Of a stretch of 64,000 nt of DNA, positions 8,429-17,398 are shown one piece after another (position 1 is the first letter of the stretch; each line of letters opens with the position of its first letter). The notes under the pieces are model-generated. The model did no database searches. It saw nothing but the letters and a program-made list of their open reading frames with translations, and was not told the DNA's origin. The stretch is taken from assembly GCA_964545715.1 (NCBI GenBank), contig CAZJHX010000031.1:11225-75224 (forward strand), read 5' to 3'. This DNA comes from CAZJHX01 sp964545715. Its GTDB lineage: Bacteria > Myxococcota_A > UBA9042 > GCA-2863065. A program made the position numbers and the translations under genes.

Positions 8429-11400
8429 ATGTCGAACCAACCAACCTCCCGCGCGTTCTTCGGCTGCATGGCGGCGACCCTGTTGGCGCTGTCCCCGGCC
8501 GCGGCCCAGACCATCCAGGTGCCGGTCACAGCGGACAACTCGATCATCGACGTCAAGGGCGAGCGCGATCTCAACATGGGCAAGGCCTCGAGCCTGCGCA
8601 TCAAGTCGTTCCAGCACCACCTCATCCTCAAGCTCGACACCACCGCGCTGCAGGGCAAGACGGTCACCTCCGCCCGGCTGCGTTACACACCGCTGAAGTT
8701 CACGCTCAACCGCGTGAGCGTGTCGACGATCCAGGGCGATTGGGGCGAGGGGGACTCGGGCGGCTTCGCCAAAAGCGTCGGCGGCTCCACCTACGACAGC
8801 GGCTTTCACGCCAACGATGGGGGCACGCCCTGGGCATGGCCGGGGAGTCATTTCCCAGACGTCGTGTACGGCAACGCCTTCTCCCTGCAGACCGAGTCGA
8901 CCTCACTGGTCGTGGACGGCCGCTACGACTGGATCGTCCCGCCCGACCTGGTGCACGCCAACGCCGTGGGCGCCGCGTATGGGCTGGCTGTGTTCGAGTC
9001 CGAGCACGACGTGTCGCGCAACCCGACGGTGGCGTCCGTCGAGAACGCCGGCGCGGCGCCCTACCTGGAGGTCATCCTGGGCCCGGCCGAGGCGGCGCCC
9101 GACGACTTTGGAGCGGTCGAGGTGGTCGACGCCGACACTGAGCCCGGTGAGGTCGTTCTGGAGCTGGCGGCGCCGTCCGGCGCCTTTGCGTATCGGATCA
9201 CCGTCGATGGCGTGGAGCTGCCGCGCTACCAGATCCCGTTTGCGGCCGCGGCCGGCGTGTCGCAGCGAGTGCGGATCCGGGACGTCCTCACTCCTGGGCA
9301 GTCCGCCGAGGTGCTGCTGTTGGCGGTCAGCCGCTCGGGGGCGACCAACACGCCCAAGACCGTGCAGGTGACCGGAGCGTCGCCGGCGCCCCTGCCCTAC
9401 CCTGAGGCCGGCTTGCCGGAGGTCGATCCGGGCGGCAGCGGGGTCATCGAAGCCGGCGACCTGCGGGTGTGGGCGGCCCCCGAGACCGACAAGATCCGTC
9501 CGGACGGGGCGTTTTTGGAGACCGTGCCGGCCGAATACCGGGGGGCCAACGGCCGCTTCGGCGGCAAGCGGATCCGGCTGCGTGCAGCCCGGCGCGAGAC
9601 CGTCGCTTTCGTCCTGGTCCTGGAGGCTGTGGACCAGCCGGTCACGAACCTGACCGTCGCGGTAGAGGCGCCGGACGGCGTGGCGGCACGGGTGCAGGCT
9701 CTGCGGTCGATCACCACCGGCGACGGTCCACTCCCGGAGGTGCTGGTGGGGCCCGAAGGCACGACGCTTGGCGCAAGCCTCGGCGACCTGGCGACCAACG
9801 GTGACACCGGCGCACCCGGCGCCAAGGTCCAACAGGTGCTCATCGAGCTGGAGATCCCGGCCGGCTACACCGCGGGCAAATACGAGGGGCAGGTCCAGAT
9901 CTCGGGCGGCGCCACCGCGACGGTGCCGCTGGACCTGTGGGTGCGCGACTTCAGCCTGCCGGCAGCGACGACGTTTCTGTTGGAGCTGAACACATACAGC
10001 TACCCCAACTATTACGCGACGTTTGGCGCGATTCAGCGGCTGGTCCGGCGCTTTCGCTGCCACGTCAACGTGGTGCCATATGCCCACAGCGGGCGCACGC
10101 GCATGGACATGATCAAGCCCGACGGGTCCAGCATGGACGAGGACGGCTACAACGACTTCAAAGCCGGAGACAAGACCGGCAACTGGGCGCCCGACTTTAC
10201 CTGGGCGTTCGGACCGTTCTTCACCGGCGAGGCCTTTGACGGGCCGCCGCTGCGCCAGTTCTACCTGACGTTTCACGAGAACTGGCCGCTGCCGATGAAG
10301 GCCTTTCACGCCGCCGGCAACATGGACGCGTTCACCACCTTTGATCCCAGCTATGGGCAGACGTGGACCGACGTACTGACGGACTTCGCCAAGCTGGCCG
10401 CGGACAGCGGCTGGAGCGGTACCGGCTTCCAGGTCTATTTAAACAACAAGCCGGGCCCCAACAACCCCACACCCTGGAGCCTGGACGAGCCGGCGTCGCT
10501 GTGGGACTTCCGTGCGCTGAACTACTACTCCACGCTGTTCGACGAGGCGGCGCTGGGAGCCGGCGTAGACATCCGCTTCCGGGTGGACATCAGCCGGCCC
10601 GAGTATCACCGCGGACACCTGGACAGGGTGGACCTGTACGTGTGCAACGCCGGCGTGTGCGGCGGCTTCGCGCGAACCGTGGCCGACCAGCGCGAGAAGC
10701 TGGGCTTCGAATACTGGACCTACGGCTCAGCCAACGCGGTCACGGCCAGCAACCACCACATACAGGCCTGGGCGGCCATCACGTTCGGTCAGGGCGGCAA
10801 CGGTGTGCTGCCGTGGCAGACGCTTGGCAAGGGCGCCTCGTTTCTTGCCGGCGCGGATGACGGCGCGCAGCGGCTGGCCATGGTCGTCGTGGCTGAAGAC
10901 GCACAGGCGCCCGAGGTCTGGGGCACGCTGCGACTTGCGGCCTACCGCCGCGCCCAGCAGGACATGGAGTATCTGCGCTTGATGCAGGCCGCCGGGGGGT
11001 ACAGCGAGGGACAGATGGCCCGGCTGATCGGGCACTATCTCGACCCAGACGGCGACGTGCCCAGCGCCGGTCATTATGCGGACTACGCAGCCGCCCTGCC
11101 CTGGACCGGCCACTCAGAGGCCGCCTTCGATGGCCTGCGCGAGCACGCGGCGGCAGCCGTGGAGGCCCTCGGCGCCCCGGATGACACGACGGACACCGGC
11201 GACCCGACCGGCACCGATGACACGACCGACACCAGTGACACGACGGACACCACCGAAGACACAACGCAAACCACCGAAGACACGACGGACACCACCGAAG
11301 ACACGACGGACACCACCGACTCGGCGGCGCCCTGCGACCCCGCCACACGCGGTCCCTCGGCGGCCGGCGAGGCATGCACAAAGACGGCGGACTGCCAGTG

Positions 11401-11623
11401 CCCGCTGGCGTGCACGCCTCAAGGGGCGTTCTTGCTGTGCGCCGCGCCGGCCGAACCACCGGCCATCGCACCGGCCGAGGACGACTCCGGCTGCACAGCC
11501 TCATCACGCCCGACGGGCGGTCATGTCCCCGCGACCGTGTTGCTGGCAACCAGTCTGCTCATGATCTGCTGCCACCGTCGCCGCGTGTCGCCCGATGGAT
11601 TGATCCGCGACCAGGGTCCCTGA
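8429..11623 (+). CDS. Secreted DNRLRE/DUF4091-type protein with C-terminal anchor
   Basis: A protein of about 1064 residues with a signal peptide (MSNQPTSRAFFGCMAATLLALSPAAA). A beta-sandwich of the DNRLRE kind follows (HHLILKLDTTALQGKTVTSARLRY), then an Fn3/Ig-like region. A central domain ends in GTLRLAAYRRAQQDMEYLRLM, the hallmark of DUF4091 (related to GH123 glycosidases). After residue 910 comes a Thr/Asp tract of TTDTT and TTEDTT repeats, then two cysteine pairs. The tail has a Cys, a hydrophobic helix (VPATVLLATSLLMICC) and an HRRR cluster, like MYXO-CTERM anchors. A carbohydrate-active surface role is inferred. Starts at TTG 8393 or ATG 8411 are also possible. Confidence 0.75.
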   Translation: MSNQPTSRAFFGCMAATLLALSPAAAQTIQVPVTADNSIIDVKGERDLNMGKASSLRIKSFQHHLILKLDTTALQGKTVTSARLRYTPLKFTLNRVSVSTIQGDWGEGDSGGFAKSVGGSTYDSGFHANDGGTPWAWPGSHFPDVVYGNAFSLQTESTSLVVDGRYDWIVPPDLVHANAVGAAYGLAVFESEHDVSRNPTVASVENAGAAPYLEVILGPAEAAPDDFGAVEVVDADTEPGEVVLELAAPSGAFAYRITVDGVELPRYQIPFAAAAGVSQRVRIRDVLTPGQSAEVLLLAVSRSGATNTPKTVQVTGASPAPLPYPEAGLPEVDPGGSGVIEAGDLRVWAAPETDKIRPDGAFLETVPAEYRGANGRFGGKRIRLRAARRETVAFVLVLEAVDQPVTNLTVAVEAPDGVAARVQALRSITTGDGPLPEVLVGPEGTTLGASLGDLATNGDTGAPGAKVQQVLIELEIPAGYTAGKYEGQVQISGGATATVPLDLWVRDFSLPAATTFLLELNTYSYPNYYATFGAIQRLVRRFRCHVNVVPYAHSGRTRMDMIKPDGSSMDEDGYNDFKAGDKTGNWAPDFTWAFGPFFTGEAFDGPPLRQFYLTFHENWPLPMKAFHAAGNMDAFTTFDPSYGQTWTDVLTDFAKLAADSGWSGTGFQVYLNNKPGPNNPTPWSLDEPASLWDFRALNYYSTLFDEAALGAGVDIRFRVDISRPEYHRGHLDRVDLYVCNAGVCGGFARTVADQREKLGFEYWTYGSANAVTASNHHIQAWAAITFGQGGNGVLPWQTLGKGASFLAGADDGAQRLAMVVVAEDAQAPEVWGTLRLAAYRRAQQDMEYLRLMQAAGGYSEGQMARLIGHYLDPDGDVPSAGHYADYAAALPWTGHSEAAFDGLREHAAAAVEALGAPDDTTDTGDPTGTDDTTDTSDTTDTTEDTTQTTEDTTDTTEDTTDTTDSAAPCDPATRGPSAAGEACTKTADCQCPLACTPQGAFLLCAAPAEPPAIAPAEDDSGCTASSRPTGGHVPATVLLATSLLMICCHRRRVSPDGLIRDQGP

Positions 11624-11667
11624 ATGCAGAAAGGGGCGCGCAAAGCCGCAAGGCCGCAAAGGGGCGG

Positions 11668-11810
11668 TCAGTCTTCGAGACCGTTGACCAGTCGCGTGAT
11701 GCCGTTCTTGATGAGGCGGGCGCCGAAGTTGATCAGGAGGCCGAGCCGCTGAAGGGCGCTTCCTCTGCCGGATGGTGGCAGACATCCACCTTGGGGGCCC
11801 GCCTTTCGCC
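11668..11810 (-). pseudogene. C-terminal remnant of a GxxExxY protein
   Basis: The minus-strand translation ends LGLLINFGARLIKNGITRLV, which is the conserved C-terminus of GxxExxY (PDDEXK_3-like) proteins, but the rest of the gene is absent or unrecognisable. Just downstream (11634-11660) stands the CGCAAAGCCGCAAGGCCGCAAAG string that often follows these genes. I read this as a decayed gene end. It accounts for most of the roughly 340-bp gap between the flanking plus-strand genes. Confidence 0.55.
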
Positions 11811-11967
11811 CGCGCGGTAGCAGGCATGAGAAGCATCGATGCGCCACAGGGCGAGCGTAACACAAAGCATTTACATGGCACATTCAACTTATAGCCATCG
11901 GAGAGGCTGACCCGATCCGCGAGGGTTAAGGTCACCGCGCTACGGACCGTTTCACCTTAGTGACGTG

Positions 11968-12741
11968 ATGAAGACGGCCCGTTATATGGCGATCGCGGCG
12001 GCACTCTCTGTAGCGGCACCCGCAGCAGCTCAGCCGCCGTCAGACCACCCGCTCTTCGAGCCCATGATGGCGTCGTTGGCCAAGGTCCGTGGCAAGAAGA
12101 GCTTGTACTTCAAAGACCTCGACACGGGGGACACCGTGTCGATTCACGCCGACCGCGTCTTGAAGGCCGCCTCGCTGATCAAGATCCCGATCGTGGTGGC
12201 GCTGTACGATGAGCTGCACCGCGATCCGAGGCCCGGCCGTCACGTCGGCGCACGGGCCGTGAACCTGGTGCTGGGCAAGAGCCACAACACGCTGACCAAC
12301 CCGATGGTCGACCGGATTGGGATGGCGGCGGTCAACACGACGCTCGACACGCTCAGCATGCCGGTGACGCGCCTGAATCGCCGTCTGACCACCAACCCCA
12401 TGCCCGAGAACTGGACGACCGCCGCCGAGACGGGGCGACTGCTCGAGCTGATCTCCGCGGGCCGCTTCCCCCCGCCCGACGGGTTTCCCTCCCTTGTCGA
12501 CGCCATGCGCTTCGGCGGACCGAGCAACAAGCTGGGCGGTGACCTGCCCGAAGGTGCCTGGATCGCTCGCAAGGGCGGCCGGCTCCCGCACGTCGTCCAC
12601 GACGCCGCCATTATCAAAGTGGGCTCCCGAACGGCCGTGATCGTGGTCATGGTCCAGGGTTTTTGGGGCCGCTCCCGCGCCTACCGCGCGCTGGCCCGCA
12701 TCGGCCGAGCTGTCGCCGAGCACCTCGAAGAATCCCCGTAG
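11968..12741 (+). CDS. Class A beta-lactamase/PBP-fold serine hydrolase, atypical motifs
   Basis: The 257-aa product starts at ATG 11968 (a GTG one codon earlier is possible) and has a signal peptide ending near APAAAQ. Motif 1 is intact: SLIK at 69-72, with Ser69 as nucleophile and Lys72. Motif 2 is SHN (105-107) instead of SDN, and motif 3 is RKGG (201-204) instead of KTG. The usual Glu166 of the omega loop is not evident. The fold therefore matches the class A/transpeptidase superfamily in the periplasm, but efficient beta-lactam hydrolysis is doubtful. A cell-wall or accessory acyl-enzyme role is as likely. Neighbours give no hint. Confidence 0.7.
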   Translation: MKTARYMAIAAALSVAAPAAAQPPSDHPLFEPMMASLAKVRGKKSLYFKDLDTGDTVSIHADRVLKAASLIKIPIVVALYDELHRDPRPGRHVGARAVNLVLGKSHNTLTNPMVDRIGMAAVNTTLDTLSMPVTRLNRRLTTNPMPENWTTAAETGRLLELISAGRFPPPDGFPSLVDAMRFGGPSNKLGGDLPEGAWIARKGGRLPHVVHDAAIIKVGSRTAVIVVMVQGFWGRSRAYRALARIGRAVAEHLEESP

Positions 12742-12779
12742 GCCGCAAGCCTGTGGACGTGTTGGTGCTTGGAGCGACG

Positions 12780-12788
12780 TGCTACGCT
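12780..12788 (+). promoter_or_regulatory. Extended -10 element before the urea-binding-like gene
   Basis: TGCTACGCT fits the extended -10 pattern TGnTAnnnT and lies 20 nt before ATG 12809, which has its own GGAAGAGG ribosome site. The -35 region is unclear (a TTGGTG with a short 15-bp spacer). It would drive the sensor operon 12809-17352. Confidence 0.4.
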
Positions 12789-12808
12789 CCCGCTCGGAAG
12801 AGGTGGAC

Positions 12809-14053
12809 ATGAAAGTCGCAGCCACGGCGGTCGCCGCAGTCGCCCTCGTCGTCATCGCAGCAGCGATGATGTACCAAACCGAAGAGCGCCCCCCTATCAA
12901 CGTCGGCGTGCTGCACTCGCTGTCCGGCACCATGGCGATCAGTGAGCGGTCGGTGGTCCAGGCGACGTTGCTGGCCATCGACGAGCTGAATGAGCGGGGC
13001 GGCGTGTTGGGTCGGCAGCTTCGGCCGGTGGTCGCGGACGGGCAGTCTGATTGGCCGACCTTCGCCACAGAGGCCACCCGGCTGATCCAGGACGAGGACG
13101 TCAGCGTGGTGTTCGGCTGCTGGACCTCCGCGAGCCGCAAGACGGTCAAGCCGATCTTCGAGCAGCTCGATCACCTGCTCTTTTACCCGGTCCAGTACGA
13201 AGGCCTCGAGCAGTCCCCCAACATCGTGTACACGGGGGCCGCCCCGAACCAGCAGATCATCCCGGCCGTGAAATGGGCGTTCGATAACCTTGGCAGCCGG
13301 GTGTATCTCGTGGCTTCGGACTACGTCTTTCCGCGGGCGGCCAACGAGATCATCAAGGAGCAGGTGGCGGCGCTGCGCGGGCAGGTGGTCGGCGAGCGCT
13401 ATCTGTTGCTGGGCAGCACCGACGTCGACGCCGCCGTCAGAGAGATCGTGGCCGCGCGGCCGGACGTCATCCTGAACACCATCAATGGGGACACAAACGT
13501 GGCCTTCTTCCGCGCGCTGCGCGCATCCGGGATCACCCCGGACGACGTGCCTGTGATGTCGTTCAGCCTGGGTGAGGACGAGCTGCGCACGATGGGCGCC
13601 GAGCACATGGTCGGGGACTACGCCACCTGGAACTACTTTCAGAGCATCGACACGGACGAGAACCGCGCGTTCGTGGCGGCATTTCGGGCGAAGTACGGCG
13701 CCGACCGCGTGACGGACGATCCGATGGAGGCCGCGTACTTCGGCGTGCACCTCTGGGCGCAGGCGGTGGAGCACGCCGGCACGACTGACCCGCGCGAGGT
13801 CCGGAAGGTGATCGGAGAGCAGAGCCTGGCGGCCCCGGAGGGGATCGTCTCGGTCGATCCCGAGACGCAACACACCTGGCGGGCCGTGCGGGTCGGACAG
13901 ATCCGTGCCGACGGTCAATTCGACGTCGTCTGGCACTCGTCACGAGCCGTTCGCCCAGCGCCGTATCCGGTCTACCGCACCCGGGTGCAGTGGGACCGCT
14001 TCCTCCAGGGGCTGTTCGAGGGTTGGGGTGGGGCATGGGCGAACCCGGGATGA
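12809..14053 (+). CDS. Urea/amide-type periplasmic binding protein (UrtA/AmiC-like)
   Basis: Start ATG 12809 follows GGAAGAGG. The 414-aa protein begins with an uncleaved-looking hydrophobic anchor (AATAVAAVALVVIAAAMMY) and then a type I periplasmic-binding fold. INVGVLHSLSGTMAISE, VVFGCWTSASRKTVKP, LLFYPVQYEGLEQSPNIVYTG and GDYATWNYFQS are characteristic of urea-binding UrtA and amide-sensing AmiC. No ABC permease or ATPase is nearby. Instead its TGA overlaps the start of a hybrid histidine kinase (ATGA). I infer a membrane-tethered ligand-binding subunit that feeds the kinase. The true ligand (urea, short amides or another small molecule) is unknown. Confidence 0.8.
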   Translation: MKVAATAVAAVALVVIAAAMMYQTEERPPINVGVLHSLSGTMAISERSVVQATLLAIDELNERGGVLGRQLRPVVADGQSDWPTFATEATRLIQDEDVSVVFGCWTSASRKTVKPIFEQLDHLLFYPVQYEGLEQSPNIVYTGAAPNQQIIPAVKWAFDNLGSRVYLVASDYVFPRAANEIIKEQVAALRGQVVGERYLLLGSTDVDAAVREIVAARPDVILNTINGDTNVAFFRALRASGITPDDVPVMSFSLGEDELRTMGAEHMVGDYATWNYFQSIDTDENRAFVAAFRAKYGADRVTDDPMEAAYFGVHLWAQAVEHAGTTDPREVRKVIGEQSLAAPEGIVSVDPETQHTWRAVRVGQIRADGQFDVVWHSSRAVRPAPYPVYRTRVQWDRFLQGLFEGWGGAWANPG

Positions 14054-17000
14054 GCGCTCCGAGAGCCGCGCTGCGCCCACTCGTGCTCCGCATCGGCCCC
14101 AGGCTGCTGCTGGCGTTTCTGGTGGTGGGGCTGGTCCCGCTGCTGGTGTTGGGCTGGATCACCGCGCGTCAGGCGGAGGACACGCTGCGCGAGCACGCCA
14201 TTGACAACCTGGAGACCGTCGCGGACCAACGCGCCGCGCGGCTAGAGGCCTTCGTGCGGAATCGCGTGCGGGACGCCACGCTCCTGGCCCGGGTACCCGG
14301 CGTCGCCGACGCGCTCCGCCAGCTCGACGTCGCGTTTCACGAAGGCGGACTCGACTCGCCGGCATATCGTGAGGTCGATCGACGAGTGCGCCCCTTCTTG
14401 ACCCGCGCGCAGGAGGCTCATGACCTGTCCGACCTGCTGCTGATCGCGCCCTCAGGAGACGTCGTCTTCTCCGTCCGTGGCGGAGCGGACCTCGGAGCCA
14501 GCGTCACGACAGGTCCTTACGAGCGATCCGCGCTGGCGGAGGTGTTCGACCGCGTCAACATACTGATGGAGACCACCGTCTCAGACTACGATCGTCACCC
14601 CGGCACCAAGCAGCCCGCCTTCTTCACGGTGGCGCCGGTCTTTGCTGACTCGGCCATCGCCGGCGTGTTGGCGGTGCGGGTGGACCAGACAGAGATCAAC
14701 CGTCTTGTCCACGACTACTCCGGACTCGGCGCCAGCGGGGAGATCGTGCTGGGAAAGCGACGCGGTGACCACGTGGTGATGGTTGCTCCTTCGAGGCACG
14801 ATCCCAATGCGGCGTTTCAACGAAGCATTGCGGCCGGCAGCGAAGCGGGACGACCACTGTGGCAGGCGTGTCGGGGGAAGCGCGGCATCGGCACCCACGT
14901 CGACTACCGCGGCGAAGAGGTCGTGACCAGCTGGCGTTACGTCCCGTATTTCGGCTGGGGCATGGTGGTCAAGCTGGACGCCAGCGAGGCGTTCGCACCC
15001 AGTCGGGGGCTCGCGAAGCTCTGGCTGGTGGGCGGCAGCCTGGGCCTGGCGCTCGTCGTTGTGGTGTCGATGCTGTTCGCCCGGACGCTGAGCGACCCAA
15101 TCCGCCGCCTCAGCGAGACCACGCGACTGATCGCGGCCGGCGAGCTGGAGCGGAGGGTCGACGTCCAGCGCCGAGACGAGCTCGGCGACCTGGCGCGATC
15201 GTTCAACGACATGGCGGACGAGATCCTGGCCGCCCGAGACGTGCTGGAGGACCGTGTCCGGCGACGAACGACGCAGCTGGAGGAGCACGCCCACACCCTG
15301 GAAGAGCAGCGCGACTCGATCCGTCAGAAGAACGCGGAGCTCACGGGGGTTAAAACCGACCTCGAGGCGCGCGCGCGCGAGCTGGAGCGAGCAGGCCGAT
15401 ATAAATCGGAGTTTCTGGCCAACATGTCGCACGAGCTACGGACACCGCTGAACAGCCTGCTCATCCTTAGCAAGCTGCTGGCTGACAACCGCCACGCACG
15501 GTTGAGCCACGAAGAGGTGCAGTGGGCCCGGACGATCCACAGCTCGGGGTCTGATCTGCTCGCCCTCATCAACGACGTCCTCGACGTGGCGAAGGTAGAG
15601 GCCGGCCGCATGGAGATTCACCCGGAGCCTATCGACCTTCGGGAGGTCGCGGCGGGGCTGCGTGCGTCCTTCGACCAGGTGGCCCGCGAGCAGGGCCTGG
15701 GCTTCGAGGTGGAGGTCCGCGCCGGGGCCCAGTGTGAGCTCGCCGCGGATCCGCACCGATTGAATCAAATCGCCCGCAACCTTGTATCCAACGCGCTGAA
15801 GTTCACGGAGCGCGGCGAGGTGACGGTGCTGCTGGAAGAGGATGACGACGGGATGCGGCTGACGGTCACGGACACCGGGCCGGGCATCGCAGAGGACCGA
15901 CAGGCGCTTATCTTCGAGTCCTTTCGCCAGGGCGAGGGCTCGATCAGCCGACAATACGGCGGCACCGGCCTCGGTCTGTCGATCAGTCGCCAGCTGGCTC
16001 GCCTCATGGGTGGCGATCTAACCGTAAAGAGCGTGCTTGGTGGAGGAGGCAGTACGTTTATGCTGCAGCTGCCGTTGCGCCCGGCAGCCAGCCGGGCGCC
16101 GGCGAAAAGTCCACCTGCCATCCGACGCGTGGCGCCGGCGCCGCCAAAGACCACAGCATCAGCGAGCAGCCACCGCCCGCCGATCCTCATCATCGAGGAC
16201 GACCCCCGGTTCGCCAAAGTCCTGACCGACCTCGTTCGCGAGCGCGGGCTCGAGCCGCTGGTCACGGAAGCCGGAGAGGAGGGCCTGCGCCTCGCTGCAG
16301 AGCACACGCCGCTGGGAATCATGTTGGACCTGCACCTGCCCGGCATGGACGGCTGGCAGGTGATCGAGCGCTTGAAGGAGGACCCACGGACGTCCGCTAT
16401 CCCGGTACATGTGCTCTCCGGTGACGATGACGTGAAAAACGCGGTAGGGCACGGCGCGATCGGCTGGCTGCTCAAGCCCACCACCCGTGACCAGCTAACG
16501 GAGGCGCTGGAGCGGCTGCGGGCTGCAGGAGGGGGGCGAACCGTCCGTCGTGTGCTCGTAGTTGAGGACGACCCGGTGCAGCAGCTGTTCATCTCAGAGC
16601 TGCTCGCAGGTCTCCCGGTGGAGGTCATCCTCGAGGACAGCGGGGAGGCGGCGCTCGAGCGGCTCTCCCGCGAGACCTTCGATTGCATGATCCTGGATCT
16701 CGTGTTGCCGGATATCACGGGCTTCGAGGTCTTGAGCCGGCTCGCCGAGGCGGAGACGCCGGTACCTCCCGTGATCGTGCACACCGCGCGTGAGCTGACC
16801 GAGCAGGACGAGGCCCGGCTGCGGCGAGTGGTCCGGGCGATTATCCGCAAGGGCGGTCGGGGCTCCGATCGGCTGCTGGAGGAAGCCACGCTGTTCCTCG
16901 GCTCGGTGTATCGGCGCTCCCCGGCCGTATCGCCTTCGCTCCCGGCGGTTGCCGGCGACGCCGCGCTCGAGGGGCGGACAGTGCTGCTCGTGGACGACGA

Positions 17001-17352
17001 CATACGTAACGTATACGCCCTGCGTACAGTACTTGAGGGCCACGGTCTGGATGTGGTGGTGGCGCGAAACGGGCGAGAGGGCATCGAGAAGCTCCACGAG
17101 CACGCGGACAGCGTCGACCTGGTGCTGATGGACATCATGATGCCCGAGATGGATGGACTCGAGGCGACCCGTCGGATTCGTGCGGAGCCGCGCTTCGCTC
17201 AGCTTCCGATCCTGGCCGTCACCGCCAAGGCCATGAAGGGCGACGCCGAGAGGTGTGCAGAGGCGGGCACCAGCGACCACCTGCCCAAGCCCGTGGAGCC
17301 GGATCAGCTGCTGTCCCTTTTGCGGGTGTGGCTGCCTCGGACCCCGGCTTGA
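14050..17352 (+). CDS. Hybrid sensor histidine kinase with three receiver domains
   Basis: The start chosen is ATG 14050, overlapping the upstream stop by 4 bp (1100 aa). TM1 is at about 17-37, a periplasmic dCache-like sensor at 40-315, TM2 at about 327-347, HAMP next, and a coiled coil to about 450. HisKA has FLANMSHELRTPLN with the phospho-acceptor His near 461. The ATPase domain shows the N box (NLVSNALKF), DTGPG and GGTGLGLS. Three REC domains follow with Asp in LDLHLPGMDG, LDLVLPDITG and LMDIMMPEMDG, the last with a conserved Lys (LPKPVEP). The middle REC is less canonical toward its C-terminus. It likely relays a signal from the coupled binding protein; no output regulator is adjacent apart from the receiver-kinase downstream. 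Confidence 0.92.
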   Translation: MSAPRAALRPLVLRIGPRLLLAFLVVGLVPLLVLGWITARQAEDTLREHAIDNLETVADQRAARLEAFVRNRVRDATLLARVPGVADALRQLDVAFHEGGLDSPAYREVDRRVRPFLTRAQEAHDLSDLLLIAPSGDVVFSVRGGADLGASVTTGPYERSALAEVFDRVNILMETTVSDYDRHPGTKQPAFFTVAPVFADSAIAGVLAVRVDQTEINRLVHDYSGLGASGEIVLGKRRGDHVVMVAPSRHDPNAAFQRSIAAGSEAGRPLWQACRGKRGIGTHVDYRGEEVVTSWRYVPYFGWGMVVKLDASEAFAPSRGLAKLWLVGGSLGLALVVVVSMLFARTLSDPIRRLSETTRLIAAGELERRVDVQRRDELGDLARSFNDMADEILAARDVLEDRVRRRTTQLEEHAHTLEEQRDSIRQKNAELTGVKTDLEARARELERAGRYKSEFLANMSHELRTPLNSLLILSKLLADNRHARLSHEEVQWARTIHSSGSDLLALINDVLDVAKVEAGRMEIHPEPIDLREVAAGLRASFDQVAREQGLGFEVEVRAGAQCELAADPHRLNQIARNLVSNALKFTERGEVTVLLEEDDDGMRLTVTDTGPGIAEDRQALIFESFRQGEGSISRQYGGTGLGLSISRQLARLMGGDLTVKSVLGGGGSTFMLQLPLRPAASRAPAKSPPAIRRVAPAPPKTTASASSHRPPILIIEDDPRFAKVLTDLVRERGLEPLVTEAGEEGLRLAAEHTPLGIMLDLHLPGMDGWQVIERLKEDPRTSAIPVHVLSGDDDVKNAVGHGAIGWLLKPTTRDQLTEALERLRAAGGGRTVRRVLVVEDDPVQQLFISELLAGLPVEVILEDSGEAALERLSRETFDCMILDLVLPDITGFEVLSRLAEAETPVPPVIVHTARELTEQDEARLRRVVRAIIRKGGRGSDRLLEEATLFLGSVYRRSPAVSPSLPAVAGDAALEGRTVLLVDDDIRNVYALRTVLEGHGLDVVVARNGREGIEKLHEHADSVDLVLMDIMMPEMDGLEATRRIRAEPRFAQLPILAVTAKAMKGDAERCAEAGTSDHLPKPVEPDQLLSLLRVWLPRTPA

Positions 17353-17382
17353 TCACGCCGGCGCTCGACACGGGAAAGCGCG

Positions 17383-17391
17383 TGATAGTCT
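17383..17391 (+). promoter_or_regulatory. Extended -10 element close to the receiver-kinase start
   Basis: TGATAGTCT matches TGnTAnnnT and ends 8 nt before ATG 17399, so transcription would start at or just before the initiation codon, giving a leaderless or very short leader. A TCGACA -35-like hexamer lies 15 bp upstream. No Shine-Dalgarno sequence is seen before this ATG. Confidence 0.4.
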
Positions 17392-17398
17392 CTGCCGC

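Noticed and set aside
11184..11320. Short tandem DNA repeats that at first looked like a CRISPR or minisatellite
   Set aside because: They keep the reading frame and encode the TTDTT/TTEDTT linker; there are no unique spacers.
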